64,000 bases of DNA from Stromatinia cepivora (taxonomy: Eukaryota > Ascomycota > Leotiomycetes > Helotiales > Sclerotiniaceae). The notes under the pieces are model-generated. The model had not been told where the DNA came from and did no database searches. It saw nothing but the letters and a program-made list of their open reading frames with translations. Made by a program: the position numbers and the translations under genes. Below, in pieces: positions 15,878 to 28,778 of the stretch. The DNA is taken from contig RCTD01000003.1 of the NCBI GenBank assembly GCA_014898415.1, positions 2,294,001 through 2,358,000 on the forward strand, given 5' to 3'. Numbering within the stretch: position 1 is the stretch's first letter; the number at the start of each line of letters is the position of its first letter.

Positions 15878-18800
15878 TCAAGCCACCGAAACACGCCTGT
15901 CTCTTTCCAAATCTATTACAATCCTACTCAAATCCTTCAACGGCACTGGTTTACTCATGAAGAGATTAATGCCACTGCTATACGCCTCTCTTTGACTGTC
16001 ATCACTGGCCAATCCCGTAACTGCGACAATGACAGTTGCCTTCAAATTCTCTTCCCTCTCAAACCCTCTTATACGTTGACTTGCCTCGAAACCATTCATC
16101 ACAGGCATACTTATATCCATGAATATGACGTCCGGCTTCTTTTTGGCATTTTTGTACTGAGATACTGCCTGTTGACCATTTACCGCACAATAGTATCGCA
16201 TGTTCAGTTTCTTCATACATGCTATAAGGATTTTCATATTGATGGGATTGTCTTCGACAAGAAGGGCAATGGGTTTATCGGATACAAGTGAATCAGAATG
16301 TGAAGGGTTTTGAGCGAGCGGGGAGCTGCTTCTGGTTAAGGAAGGAGAAGTGGTTCTCCGAGGATTTGGAGGCATCGCAAGAAAATGACTACCATAGTGG
16401 CCACTCGGCCTTTCGAATATAGCAAGAAAACACTCTGCAAGCTTTTTGGGACCAATTCTGGAATATAGTTAGTTCCAAGAGCTTCAGTGGAAGGAGAATT
16501 AAAATGAAAGCAGCAGGTCATGAAAAGTACATACGGATTGCTGAGGAAATGTATGTTTTGGTGATTCTCGGATAATGTTCTCCGTTGGGATTGTGCAGAT
16601 CCTGTCAAAACAATGACATGCCTACTCCGAGCATCACCCTTAGCGTCCGAATAGAGATTTTTCCAACTATTCTCCAGTTCGTAGAATCTCTCAGAAGTTA
16701 CCAGGTAGACATCTCCCGTTGCGGCGTCAAATCCAACAGCTTCACTAGTCTTCATTCCAAACCAATTCCTGGAGATCCTAGAGACCGCTGAACCCACAGA
16801 TCCATGATGGTTCAAATTCGCATCTACTGGTTTCTCGGGTTCAGGGCTTGAAGTTTCCATTCCTATCAATACCAACTCTAGACCATCGGTACAAGTTCTA
16901 GCTTTCTCAATATTACTTGGCATTCGAGGTACTTCTTTTACTTGTGGTTGGGACTTTTCAAGTTTGAGAACAACTTTGACAACGGTGCCGGTACCTTGAA
17001 TACTAGAAACTTCGATTTTTCCATCAAGCGCTCCTACAATTTGACGAACAATACTAAGGCCCAAGCCAGCACCAGGTGTCAAACTATCCTCCTGGGCGAA
17101 CGGAGTGTATATTTGACGCTTTAGAAAATCTGCCGCGATACCTCTCCCTGTATCGCTAATGGTCAAAGTAACAAAAGCCAGATTTTTTCTCGACTTCGGC
17201 GACGCGGCCATTTCATAACTAAGGCTTACCTTGACCAATCCAGACGTGGTGAATTTCAATGCATTTCCAAGTATATTCATCAGAATACGCTTCCATGCTC
17301 CAGGTTGACTCAGAAAATTCCAGTTCGATTTATGGTCAACGTCAAGAATGACAGACAGCGGCTGTGCTTCCATTCCTTGCATGTCGGGTTTAATGGGAGA
17401 AATTGGATGATCCATATCGGTACTGACGGCAGATGTTGATTGAAGAGCATAAACATGCCCAGCATATATACCATTTATAACGTCCTCTGTGATAGAGGCA
17501 ATATCGAGACTTGAGGTCAAGCTGATAGTTCCATAAATCCGGAACTTTTCCGCAGAAAGAGTCTTTCGTATTCTGGAAGAACTGCGTATAGCTTTCCGTT
17601 CACTCTTTTGTGCTACGGTAAAATTGTTGATTTTTGCATAGTCTAGGACATTATTTAACGTATCAAGTAGTGTGGCAGAACAATGACCAATAGTATCTAC
17701 CACATCCTTTTGATATTTAGTAATCTGGGTGTCCTGTAAAAGTTCGATGCTTCCAGCAATTCCATGAAGAGGACTGCGCAATTCGTGACTAATGGATGAT
17801 ATCAAAGAAGTCTTAGTCTGGTCAGATGCGATCATATCAAGGCGGGATACTTCAGCCATGATACTATTCCCGAAAGCAGCCACGTAATTCAGATCATCAT
17901 CCAAATTCAGCACTCGAGTTGGATCTGAAGTCCAAAGCATAGCACTAGCAAACCAGCGCCCACGCTGTGAATCCCATAATGGTAGAACCATTACATATCT
18001 GGCACCGGGAAATATCTGTAGCATAGTTTGTCCCTCCAAAACTCTGGAAGATGCCTTTTTAGGCAGTGGGCTATGACCAGGATCCGTGACAACTGATATT
18101 TCTCCAACGACGGCAGCGTCGCGAAGGTCATCTTCACTTGATGACATTTGGCCCTCTCCATCAAAGGCAAAAACTTTGCCATGAGGGTGGCGCTTGAATA
18201 GGCGGCGAACAAAATTTTCTGTGACGGTTAAGTGCTCTGGCAAATTCGAGTCTCCATGCAATGTACATTGTGATGCCGTAGAATATGCCAGGACCTCACA
18301 CATGCTAGTTTGTAAAATTTGCACTTTTTTTGCTGACTCCTTGTCATGACTTTTATGTTCGGAGTTACTATCCGAAGTGTTGATACGCGAAGAGGTTCTC
18401 TGATCATCTTCACTACTAGATAGTGGTGGCCCATCATGTAGACTGGTAGTCCTCCCCGGACTAATTTGTGATGATGAGCGTCCCCGGGATCCGAAAGTAC
18501 TTTCCCTAGCATCAAAAAATAAAACTCCTTCTACATCTGTTGACTCGCGCATCAGATTACTAGCGCGAGAAAGCATTCTTCTCAAGGTTTCGGCATTGTC
18601 GGAAATATTTCGGGTACTGAAGTCATCGACTGGCGTGTCTTTTCCACCCTTTGATGGTTGCGTTTCATTGTGTAACACCAGCGGCGAAGGCTTGGTAAAC
18701 TCTCTTGCCGTCGATATTGAAGAAATATGAAAAGAATTGCGAACCGAATAGAGAGCGGTAGGTTGATCGAGATCTTCCTTGATAGGGGGCGAACTTTTCC

Positions 18801-19947
18801 TAACATGAGTAGGAGAAAAAGCAAGTGGTTGATGATTTTCTGCCTTGGGTCTAATTTGCATGTCATTGCGAGGAACCTCTAAAGGCGAAATTGAGGAGTC
18901 AATTGGACAGCTCGGTACGTCCAGTCCTTGCGATTGTTCAACAAATGATAAATTGGCCTCAATACTTGCATTCTCGGAACCTGCGTAGCTAGCATCCGCA
19001 TTGGCTGTTGCTTCTTCAACATTTCTTGTGGGTTGCGAATAGCTTTCCCGAACAGATGTCTCGCGATCATGTCGAGTGCGCAGCCACCAAGATTTAATGC
19101 TAGAATGGCCTTCTACAAATAGTCCTAATCCCTTCACCATCTTCTCCCCTCTCTGGTGGTCTCTTTTTACGGCAATATACTCAAGATGGTCCATCACAGT
19201 ATCAGTAATATCAGTCAAAAACTCCAATTCTTCTGGCGCCAACCCATTCCGTGGAATATCATCAAATACACTGTATGCCCCAATGTCGAATCCTTTGCGA
19301 GATCGTATTGGCACAGTAGCCACAAACCGAATTTTTGGACCTCGAATAAGATTAAAAGCGTGTTTGAGGGTCTCATCATCAGCAAGATCGTTTATGACTT
19401 TTGGTATGACTTTGGGTCGAAACTCAGTATCGTTGCGATTGTTCTCTGATCGCGGTGTATTTATAACAGCAGCACATAATGATTTTTCGCGAGGTATTGT
19501 TCGTACGCCCAACCATAAGGAATCCCCAGCATCGTGCACATCATCATCCTGAGATGATAACGTTCTTGTCGACTCGGCTAGAATGTATTCATGTGTACGA
19601 TCAACCAATGAGATCATAACCCTCCTTGCTTTTAACCGTAGAGCACCAAGTTGTGCGAAGGCATTGAGTGCCCGATCCGAGGAGGAATGTGCCTTCGGTG
19701 ATAGCCTCGGACTTTCTGGATCTTGGCCATTTTGTTTGGGCAAGGGAATGAGGGGCGCCGCGAACGGGGGAAGGTATCTAATTAATTCAAGATTAGGTTC
19801 AAGCGTGCACGAAATGATGCGCAAAATGTATTCAACTGACCTATAAACCTCTCGAACCCGTTGAACTTCAGACCCCCTAATAGGCGTTTCTGAACTGGGC
19901 TCTGCTGCCATCGCAGCTGAAGGCGAATTATTGTGATATTTATACAA
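15878..19947 (-). CDS. hybrid histidine kinase (GAF - HisKA - HATPase - receiver)
   Basis: Three exons on the minus strand: 19947-19841, 19777-16535 and 16457-15878. The introns are GT-AG (19840-19778 and 16534-16458) and the total is 1,309 residues. If translation starts at the internal Met of MAAEPSSE (19911) it is 1,297. A GAF-like sensor region lies about residues 135-240 (CAAVINTP to DIPRNGLAPEELEF). The HisKA H-box SISHELRSPLHG has its phospho-accepting His near residue 700. ATP-binding motifs follow: NILGNALKFT (about 870), DTGRGI and GAGLGLSIV (about 940). A receiver domain starts LLVEDNPINM, with the acceptor Asp in IFMDISMPV (about residue 1228) and the conserved Lys in MSKPV. The receiver looks like a separate ORF until the 77-nt intron is removed. 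Known: such kinases relay phosphate through a histidine phosphotransfer protein to regulators or a MAP kinase cascade. The cognate signal is unknown; there are no membrane spans, so it is probably cytosolic. Confidence 0.92.
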
Positions 19948-22900
19948 TAGCCATCCTCAAATATAAGGTTCAATGCGCAAAGGAGTGTGTAGAGTAAATA
20001 TGTACGCGAATTTAAGTAAGATTCTTACAAGGTTACTGCGATTGGGAGAAAGGTAAGGAAATAGAATCTATACAAGTAAACAGTCAGAATCATCAAAGTT
20101 CACTTCACTGTAAGGGTCCAAAAAGGATTGGCGAAAACCCTATAAGGCAGAGGAAGTTTTGAAGATCGATTTGGTCCGATTGGCCCGATCGGTCCGATTG
20201 GTCCGATTGGTAGGAGTGAAGGGAAAAGAATTTCTGCATATTGATCGCTGCATGGTGAATCGTAAATCCGATGGAATTTGATACATTAGCGTTTCAAATA
20301 CAAGGTTTTTTGAGTGTAGCGTTCTTTTGAAATGACTATCAGTGGTTGGATTTTGAATAGAAGGATGCAAGAAGATGGATGAATGGGCGTAGGGGTGAGG
20401 GTGCGGGTGGGGTAGAAGGTAAAATGTGAAGATAGGAAAGAGAGATAATCTTGCATAAATACGTTTGTGTGTGCACAATTACTTATGCAAGTATATCAAA
20501 TGTGGTTGTGTGGGGTTTTTATCCACTAAGAATATATATTTAAGATTTGGGGATAGCTTCAAGGTACAATACAACGATTGTATATACATAATACATTACA
20601 AAGAGTCCAGGCACAGTATCGATGGTATGGGTGTAACTTGACTCCATGAATAAAAACATCTAAGCTTTCATTTCAAGTATGTAAAATCCAGTCACATATA
20701 CGTATGGACAATATCAATTCATCCCCGGGTAACTCCTCATAATGGTCGCCATTGAAACAATCACCTTACTATCTCCCAGAGGAATACCCGTATAAACTCG
20801 GTCTAATTCGGTTCATTTAAAGTTGGGGAAGCTGAGCGGTATATAGTATATATGATTAAAAGGATAAACAAAGTGAATAAATTTTTTAACCATTTTTGGC
20901 TGGAAGCAAAGAAAATTAGAGTTGAATCAAGTTAGACCTATATCCAATTTGTCGAGTTTATACGGTATACACATACCTACAATCACATAATATCCACAAC
21001 CATACCCAATCTCCAATTCTCCAATTCTCAACAGCCCAAAATCCTCATAAAAATACAATAAAGAAACCCATATCAGCATACCATTATATAGCCCCTAAAT
21101 ACTATATCCCAATAACAGTAGCCCTAATTAATTCCATCCATCTCAGAAAACAAAAAATGAAACCCCACCCCGCCCTCCTCCCTTTCCAGCAGCTTCTTGA
21201 GGCAATACACACGAAGCACGACGAACCCTCAAAAATCAAATTCTCCACCTAAAAGATTCCAAAAAATAGTACCTGCCATCCATCCATCTACTAACATTCC
21301 TCACCTCTCACCCCCCAAAAATGAAAATGCGCCACCCAACAGTACCGGCACAAATACCAAACAACATCAAGTCAAGACGTCACTTCTACCCAAGCCCAAA
21401 AGATTCCCACCGTGAAGAGAAATACCCATAGCAAGCTCACAAAGTAGCAGGAATTCCCACCGTGCAAAATAAATCATCATTATCGAAGTTAGTGTAATGC
21501 TAATCTAGTGTCTAAAGTCCGTCTCTCCACTACTAGGTAATCCCAATAGTTTTAGCCATAAATGGAATTTTAGTCCTGAAGAGGAGTTTAGTATTTACCT
21601 CGCTGGATAAAGGTAGATGCTATATGTATATATAGCCGGTATATACTTTTCTACTCAAGATAGTACGTCATTACCGATAAGTTTGTCGCCGGAGACACAT
21701 AGTGTGATATTTATCGAGTTACTGCCAATAATTCGATTTAGTATGACTCATCTGCGAGAGAACCGTTGAGTTGAGACTCGAAAAAAGGCCTCGATATCAT
21801 GACATGAAAGTGTATAGTAAGTTAGACAGGTACCGGTATAAGACAGGAACAAACTAACGTTGTATGCAGTAATGAACGCTTCCCGTATGTAGATCATCGA
21901 TTGCCTTGCCATTTAGGTGCCAGGAACATGATTAGCATCAAACCGTTCTTGCCTTGTGAGGTCATCGAGTATACCTTTTAGGAGATGTAGGTCCCAGGAA
22001 TGATCTGATGTGATATAATGACATGAAGAATGCCTGCTTGGCGTGGTTTTTCAGTACACCATTTTGATGGACGTGCGCTACTACTAAATAGCTAGCGACC
22101 AACACGATAAAATTTCTTTATTGAGAGACAATAGAATAATGACAATTCAATAGATCTTGAGCCAAGAAAGTATGGAAACATTTCCCCCATCATCAATTGC
22201 CAGAAAGTAAATGGAGAATGGCAAACTCTAAACTTCAGACGAGATCATTATGGTCTTAATAAACAGCGGCTATCGACCGGTAACTGTCGGGAATAGCTTA
22301 GCTCGAAGCAAATAGTGAATCGCGATATCGTCTGATGTCTGCTGCACTAAAATGAAAAAATATCATAGTTCCAGTACATCAAAAGATATAGTCTGGTACT
22401 GTAACTAAAAAACCGTATTCATAGTGCAAAGCTTTAAATTAGCACCTCTCTCTTGCACAACTGTATCTTTCATACTATCCCTTGTACGATACCGAACCTG
22501 AATACCGGAGCTGATATCGAAGCATTGTAAATTGAAAATATCGAAGTTGATTGTAGTGCGCGTTTTTAAAGTACTATATTCCACTATTGTAAATCAGCAG
22601 TGAACCGTCATCGTTCGTGCTAGATAGAATTCAGCGAAATCGAACCACTATTATATGGACTTCTATAAAACGGTCATTGCGCAGGCTTTCAAGCTCTCTC
22701 CATGTTTAAATATGGAACATATGCTCTGGCGCAACGCATTAAGCTTTGCCAGCGCACAACACAATGGAAACTAAGTATCTGGGTCTTTATGCTGGCACTT
22801 CCATTGGTCGAGTCAGTCCCGTGACGTAAAATTATCGAAAGTTTTCTTTCTGCTGATGCATTGGGATGCATCTCGATGTGGAACATATCATTGAGGTCAA

Positions 22901-23696
22901 AAAAGCTTAACACAATGGACGATAGGTAAAAATGTGAAATCAAAGAATACACTTTCCAGGTACCAGGAACAAAGACGGCACCGCTGCCTCGGCAAATGAA
23001 TATTTCCAAACCAAGCAGCCAAGAGCTATATGTGGCTGAATATGGATTGATGCTGTGTGACCCAAGGTTCTGGGATTCTGGTCAGTTGATGGGCTTCTCT
23101 ATCAAAAAGAATACCATCCATCCTAGTTGTCCTTCATCATGCACAAGAAGACTACACCATTAATGTACTGCCACTTATTATTGAGTTATTCTGTGATTAT
23201 TTTTCGTGCCTTGCATTTTGCAGATGCAAAGGTATCTCTTTTTGTGGTTCCTAGGTGATAGGCAGATTTGAACCTGGATCGTATTATCTGGGCATGGTCC
23301 GGCCGGGCGACTAGATTTGCCTAGGACCTGCATTAACCAGCCCATAACCTTCCGAATAGATTTGCCTTGATGCTGGGCAGCTTGGTGGATAAGGCTGGAT
23401 GAGTCAGTCTGTAAGTTGTGTGTATCGGTATGATCATAAGTGATCACCCGTAATGGTTGAATAATAGAAATAAGCTTACTCTTCTTTGGGTGAATGTAAG
23501 TACTCCGTAATCCTCCTAATGGTTTCGGAGTATCTTGGTTTGAAGTTAATGGTACTGAAGTACTAAATGTCTTCTTAGCAAATTGACGAATTAATTTTGA
23601 ATCCATCCATTTGCCGGTATTTGTATATCTCATTAATCATTAATCATCAATCTCAACCATTCTACCTAGTCATTGAAGGAGGAAGGGAAGCCAAGC
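19948..23696. other. 3.7-kb intergenic region, no convincing gene
   Basis: This long spacer contains the promoter of the histidine kinase (minus) on its left. The frames at 20140-20478, 21197-21415, 22689-23009 and 23178-23633 show no family motif, no splice-supported extension and no compositional bias that convinces me. It includes a short tandem array (20173-20208) and a palindromic segment at 23246-23328. Confidence 0.45.
20173..20208. repeat. 9-bp tandem repeat x4
   Basis: Four copies of GGTCCGATT, the second reading GGCCCGATC. It lies about 260 bp upstream of the histidine kinase start, so it is in that gene's promoter or leader. Confidence 0.85.
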
Positions 23697-23828
23697 TTTT
23701 TATTTTTATTTTTATTTTTATTTTTATTTTTATTTTTATTTTTATTTTTATTTTTATTTTTATTTTTATTTTTATTTTTATTTTTATTTTTATTTTTATT
23801 TTTATTTTTATTTTTATTTTTATTTTTA

Positions 23829-23859
<31 letters not shown>

Positions 23860-23899
23860 TTTATTTTTATTTTTATTTTTATTTTTATTTTTATTTTTA

Positions 23900-23959
<60 letters not shown>

Positions 23960-23969
23960 TTTATTTTTA

Positions 23970-24000
<31 letters not shown>

Positions 24001-24058
24001 TTTATTTTTATTTTTATTTTTATTTTTATTTTTATTTTTATTTTTATTTTTATTTTTA

Positions 24059-24089
<31 letters not shown>

Positions 24090-24105
24090 TTTATTTTTAT
24101 TTTTA

Positions 24106-24136
<31 letters not shown>

Positions 24137-24151
24137 TTATTTTTATTTTTA
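23697..24151. repeat. (TTTTTA)n hexanucleotide tract, about 455 bp
   Basis: An almost pure array of the hexamer ATTTTT on the plus strand, interrupted only by occasional pentamer units (ATTTT). The spanning open frames (23597-24175 and 23673-24152) translate to monotonous Phe-Ile/Leu-Tyr strings and are artefacts of the repeat. Strand composition is completely asymmetric: T and A on one strand with no G or C. Confidence 0.97.
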
Positions 24152-26392
24152 ATTCTTTTGGCGGTGAGAAGATAATAAAAGCTGAGTAGATACGGTAGGT
24201 ACCTTTGCCCCCGCCCCTCGATTGCTTATCGCAGCATAGCGGGGGCACATTAGCTCAGTGGTAAAAACGCACAGGGCGCATCGGAGTGAAAATGTTGTCA
24301 AGATTTCCAAGCCCATGTGAGATTCAAGGGGATGAGTGAAGAAAGGAAGATTTTCTTACCGTATAGAAGGCAACAAATATCATTCATCTTCACGAGGCGG
24401 CTCTTAATGCGTTTTCAGCACCACATCATCAAAAATACTGTAATATTGCAGAATCTGTTACGTATGATCCACTCATCACAGACAAATAGAATTCTCAGTG
24501 GTATCTCTTGCGAGGGGTAAAAGATACTCGTTGGAGTGTAATATGTAGAGCATTGATCCACTATTTGAAAATATAAGACGATGACTTGCAGTGCTCGCTG
24601 AGATATAATAGGAGCATGATGCTGCAAGCCGGAGCAGTTCAGGTAAGGGACAGGAACATAAAAGTCGGAATCCTGGTCAATTTCAGTGGCTCCAGTGAAA
24701 GTTTTTAGTTTTTATAATTTAGGTTTCCCCGTTTCCCGCTGTCATAATTAGCAATCATGATCAGGCACTCCGTACATTCATCCATTCATCATTCATCATT
24801 CATTCAATGTTTGTGCCATGTATTATTCACTTCTTCCCCCCTTCAACTCGCCGTTAAACGGCCTTTGAGTGAGCAAAGTAATCGCTCAGCTGTTTGGAGA
24901 CCAACCCATAAAGTATTTGATGACTATAGAAATAATAAATAATACGTCGTGTGTGATTGAAAATGACCGGAATGAGGAAATGTATTGATTTCTTCTGCCT
25001 AGATCAAGAAGAGAAGCGAAGAAATTTGAATTTGGAAAGGTACGGCGTACCAATAACCTTAACCATGGGAAATGTTATTGGTAAACCAGACAACAGTAAT
25101 CAGAGATGACTCCACCAACCTTCATTCACACCAACAATTTTCTCTATTCTAATTGTTATTAATCGTTAACTTTCGTACCTTTCGTACCTTTCGTAAGTTT
25201 TATGTGCTTAGGCGTCTTTTCCTTTCGCTTATCGATACGCTACCCATAAGGTTATCGAATCCATCGATAGCTACCAATAGTTCGAAAATTATAGTCTTTT
25301 GAATGTCTTTTTTAGAGTCCTTTGAATGATAATACCTAATACCCCTCTCCTCTTAGATGAAAATATGATTCTGTCAAGCGGACCGACCTGATTTCATCGT
25401 CATCTAAAAGAAACTAAAGAGCTGGATATATATGAAAGCCTTTGTACCCCCTTCATCAATTCTTTTCCTCCACCTTTCCTCCACATTTCCACATTTCCAA
25501 CATTTCCTCCACCTTCAATCGAAAAATCTTGCAACCTATCAAATTTTATATGAACTCCTGGTCTCTGACGCATTAAACTTCAAGGTTGTTTCTGTTCAGG
25601 TGTTCTATCCCGACCCGAATCTTCCCTTGCTCACAATTTGTGAACTCTTTAACCTCTTACTCTTTCTTACTTAGTCACTCTTACCCCTTCATTTTGTCTT
25701 TCTGGCACGGTAAGCCGCAACTTCAAACTACAGAAAGTCAACCTTCCACAATATCTATCAACAATAAAAAGGCAACCATATATTCTTCCATTATCTCCCC
25801 TCCAATTCTTGGGATCATTCAATCCATCCAACAATCTTTCGCTTTACGACGTTGAAATTGTATTGCAGATCTTAAAAGCTCGTCTAAAGCTTAGAAACAA
25901 CCCTTGCAGATCTTTCGCAATCATTTCATCTCCGACGAAACGAGGGCAAAGGCAACATTCTCCCGGTCGCATATCATATCGTAACCACTATTTCCTTGTC
26001 CCCCCCGCCATCCTCTTATCGACAGCACAATTATCGCCGTCGCCCGGATAACCTACAAACAATTATTAAGGATCTTTCCAATAAAAGAACTTCTCGCTTC
26101 TTGATCTATCATCATCGCGATATCTTTTTCAACTCTGCCTCAGGTCAGGCTGTGTCTTTTTCATTTCCAGGGCTGAAAAGAATCATCGGACCTGGATTCT
26201 TTTTGAAACCAAGCCTCTACTTGGGTACTTTGCCCTGCCTCCGAATTCCATAAAACAATCTCATTTGCCTTGATGCGGTGACAGAGATAACCATTTTTAT
26301 CATCTTATCCTTCTCACCCCTTTCACCACCTTCTACCGCGGCAACCCCCTCTCATCCAGTCCGCAGGGATTATATCACTGCCGCCAGTCACA
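24152..26392. other. intergenic region and probable long 5' leader of the C2H2 gene
   Basis: The left part is AT-rich spacer. From about 25430 the sequence becomes C/T-rich with many short upstream ATGs (open frames at 25432, 25586, 25809 and 25996). That is the look of a long fungal 5' leader with upstream ORFs before the C2H2 start at 26393. The transcription start is not visible, so how much of this is transcribed is inference. A (CATT)-rich microsatellite sits near 24774-24810. Confidence 0.4.
24241..24312 (+). other. tRNA-like relic (D-arm half only)
   Basis: The segment begins GGGGGCACATTAGCTCAGTG and continues GTAAAA, so it contains a good internal A-box (TAGCTCAGTGG) at the right distance from a G-rich start resembling a tRNA acceptor stem. 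A matching 3' acceptor strand and a convincing B-box (GGTTCGANTCC type) are absent; the nearest candidate, TGTCAAGATTTCC, is degenerate. It could be a decayed tRNA gene, the head of a tRNA-derived SINE, or chance. Confidence 0.3.
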
Positions 26393-28778
26393 ATGTCTAC
26401 CGACACTCCATCAACTCAAGAGCCAGCATCTGGCCCCAGATCTAGCACCTCCTTCTTTCCTATAAATTCCAATCGTACAAACCATGTCAATGGTTCCGAA
26501 GTCGAAGGACCATCCAGCCGGCACAATCCCCAGGAGACGACTCCCACGACGCCTCGACCCAGTACCGCACCGAATACCCAACCTCGGCCGATGCATGGAA
26601 CCGAAGATGCAACAACCCCTACGACAACAACATTTGGAGCAGCCTCAAGCGCGCTTGCAAATCAAAGACCTCTCCCACTTCCTTTTGATATCGCTGCATC
26701 CGTTTCCGAGTCCGTAAGAGACATGACATCAACTCTTAACAGAAACAATTCAATATTGTCAAATAATTCTGGTGGTTCCGAAGATGTTGATATGGATGAT
26801 TCGGATGTTGAGAGTTCCAATGGTGATGGTTCAAGACCTAATAAAAAGAAGAAAACTCAAAGATTCTTTTGCGTGGATTTCCCACCATGTAATCTTAGCT
26901 TTACAAGAAGTGAGCATTTGGCACGACACATAAGGTAATTCACTGCAACTCAGACTACTCCACAATCTTTCCATCTGCTAATTGTTATCTTCATCTAGAA
27001 AACACACAGGGGAACGTCCATTTGAATGCCATTGTAAGCGCAGATTTTCTCGATTGGACAATTTGCGGCAACATGCTCAGACGGTACATCAAAATGAGCC
27101 AATACCCCAAGACTCTTTGGCAGCCACTGGCACAAGATATCCTAGACAGGCTCGTAATGACAGAGTCAGGCCTGCTGGGAACAGACCAAGAGCTGCTACA
27201 GCAAGCGGACAGGCACCTACACATCGTGGTCATCATCGGAACTCCTACTCCACCTCGAGCATAAACTCTAATGCATCTAGCTACAGTCAACCAAACAGTT
27301 TCAGACCACGCCCACCCCCTCTACAGATGGCTAGCTTTGGACCAGATAGCCCTTCAACATGGCGCCCAAGTTCACCTGGAGAATACGGTACACCTACCTC
27401 TGCTACGTTTTCAACTGGTCAGAATAGTCCGCGATGGGCATCTAATATGCAATCACCTCTGATTGGCACCTATTCACGAACTGCTAGCATTTATGATGGC
27501 CATCGTACACCTGGTCGTAGATTGTCTACACCTTCCGCCGCACACCCATTTTCCTCGCCAGGCCTTGCTCCTCATCCTTTCGGCACTCCACCGACTTTCA
27601 CTGCACCGACACCCTATTCCCCAGGTATGATTTCAAGTCCTACAACCTCGACGGCGGGTATGGGACAATTAGGGGGGCAATCGATGGCTACCAATCATCC
27701 AGATATGGACAATAGAAGGAGAACATGGCACCAAGGAACTGATGCAGCTACACTAGCATACACTAGCAGACTGCAGAATGTCATGACCCCCAATCACTAC
27801 GCGAACGGCCCTATTCCTGAACCACCCACGATTCTTCGCAGCAATGCTCCTCCAGCGGAACATACAACACTCCCAAGTATATCAAGTTTGTTTCCTACTA
27901 GAGGGGAGTATTCGCCGCCTCACCGTGCTACAAGTCAAATGATGACGGATAGACCAAATTCCTATCATCAGCCAAGCCCTACCATGGCTGACTTGAACTC
28001 CCGTCGCCACCCAAGACATTCCATGGTGGAGTCAACCTCCTATTCCCAACCCAGGCCTGTGCAGGTTAGAGACCGACCTCTTAGCTCTCATCTTGATCGA
28101 CAATTCACCCAGTTAGACCTTCACGGTGCACCACAAGGAGACGCGGCGGCCTGGGCTTCCGATACAACTCGTGCAGTTCATGCCACTGCAGAGCAATCAC
28201 AAACAGATCGAACAAGAATAATGCTTGATGAATGTAGTAATATCCATTCCGGTTTAGAGCCATCACAAGCAAACCAACCAAGAGTGATGTTTGAACATTC
28301 AACACTTGGTCCTCGATCGGGGCCCTCTTCGTCTTACCACCAGCATACGGCTAGTGCACCGGTTACCATGCCCAGGTCAGATAGGCGGGACGGATGGTAC
28401 CACGGACCAGGAGTATATCATCAGACGCATGACAACAGATTTCAAGGAACTTCCCCAGAAGGATCCAGCAGTTCCGAAGGTGCAGCGCCTGTAACTCCAC
28501 AGAGCACCAACACAACAGATTACAATCATACCGTTGTACGATCAAACGGTTACCCCGAGGAAGCTTCTCGACCCATTCGTCCTCAACAACCAATCATCCA
28601 CCACTACCATACACAATCAAATGGAAGTGAACCTTCTTATACGTATGGACCCTCTTCATCAACTCAAACTATGTATGAGCAAATTCCCAAGACATCCGAG
28701 CAGCCTTATCGCACTGCTCTAGATACTTTGGTCGCCGTCGCAACAGGCGATCAAATCACTGTGCAAAAACCCTTTTGA
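26393..28778 (+). CDS. C2H2 zinc-finger transcription factor (two adjacent fingers, Usv1/Rgm1-like)
   Basis: Two exons, 26393-26934 and 26999-28778; intron 26935-26998 is GT-AG, giving 773 residues. Two tandem C2H2 fingers span about residues 158-212: finger 1 reads [20 protein letters not shown], the canonical linker RKHTGERPF follows, and finger 2 reads [20 protein letters not shown]. The intron falls exactly at the end of finger 1, so unspliced RNA would encode a one-finger protein. The N-terminal 150 residues are Ser/Thr/Pro-rich with an acidic stretch ([17 protein letters not shown]). The C-terminal 560 residues are Pro/Ser/Gln/His-rich and look disordered, as in fungal activators or repressors. 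The [17 protein letters not shown] and SRLDNLRQH pattern resembles the yeast Usv1/Rgm1/Nsf1 group. Nuclear DNA binding is inferred; targets are unknown. Confidence 0.88.

Noticed and set aside
15692..16291. 199-codon plus-strand frame starting in the CCCATCC array
   Set aside because: Antisense to the receiver domain of the histidine kinase; the N-terminal Pro/Ser/Cys repeats come from the minisatellite.
23246..23328. Possible minus-strand tRNA: ends GGTCCTAGG and CCTAGGAACC pair, with GGTTCAAATC resembling a B-box
   Set aside because: The T-stem does not pair, there is no acceptable A-box or D-arm, and the 82-nt length would need a variable arm or intron that I cannot place. More likely a palindromic coincidence.
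22689..23633. Two minus-strand frames of 106 and 151 codons
   Set aside because: No recognisable motif, no splice-supported extension, and the second contains the palindrome above. Not supported as genes.
23597..24175. Two overlapping long open frames of Phe/Ile/Leu/Tyr repeats
   Set aside because: They are the direct translation of the (TTTTTA)n tract, which lacks stops in two frames by composition. Not genes.
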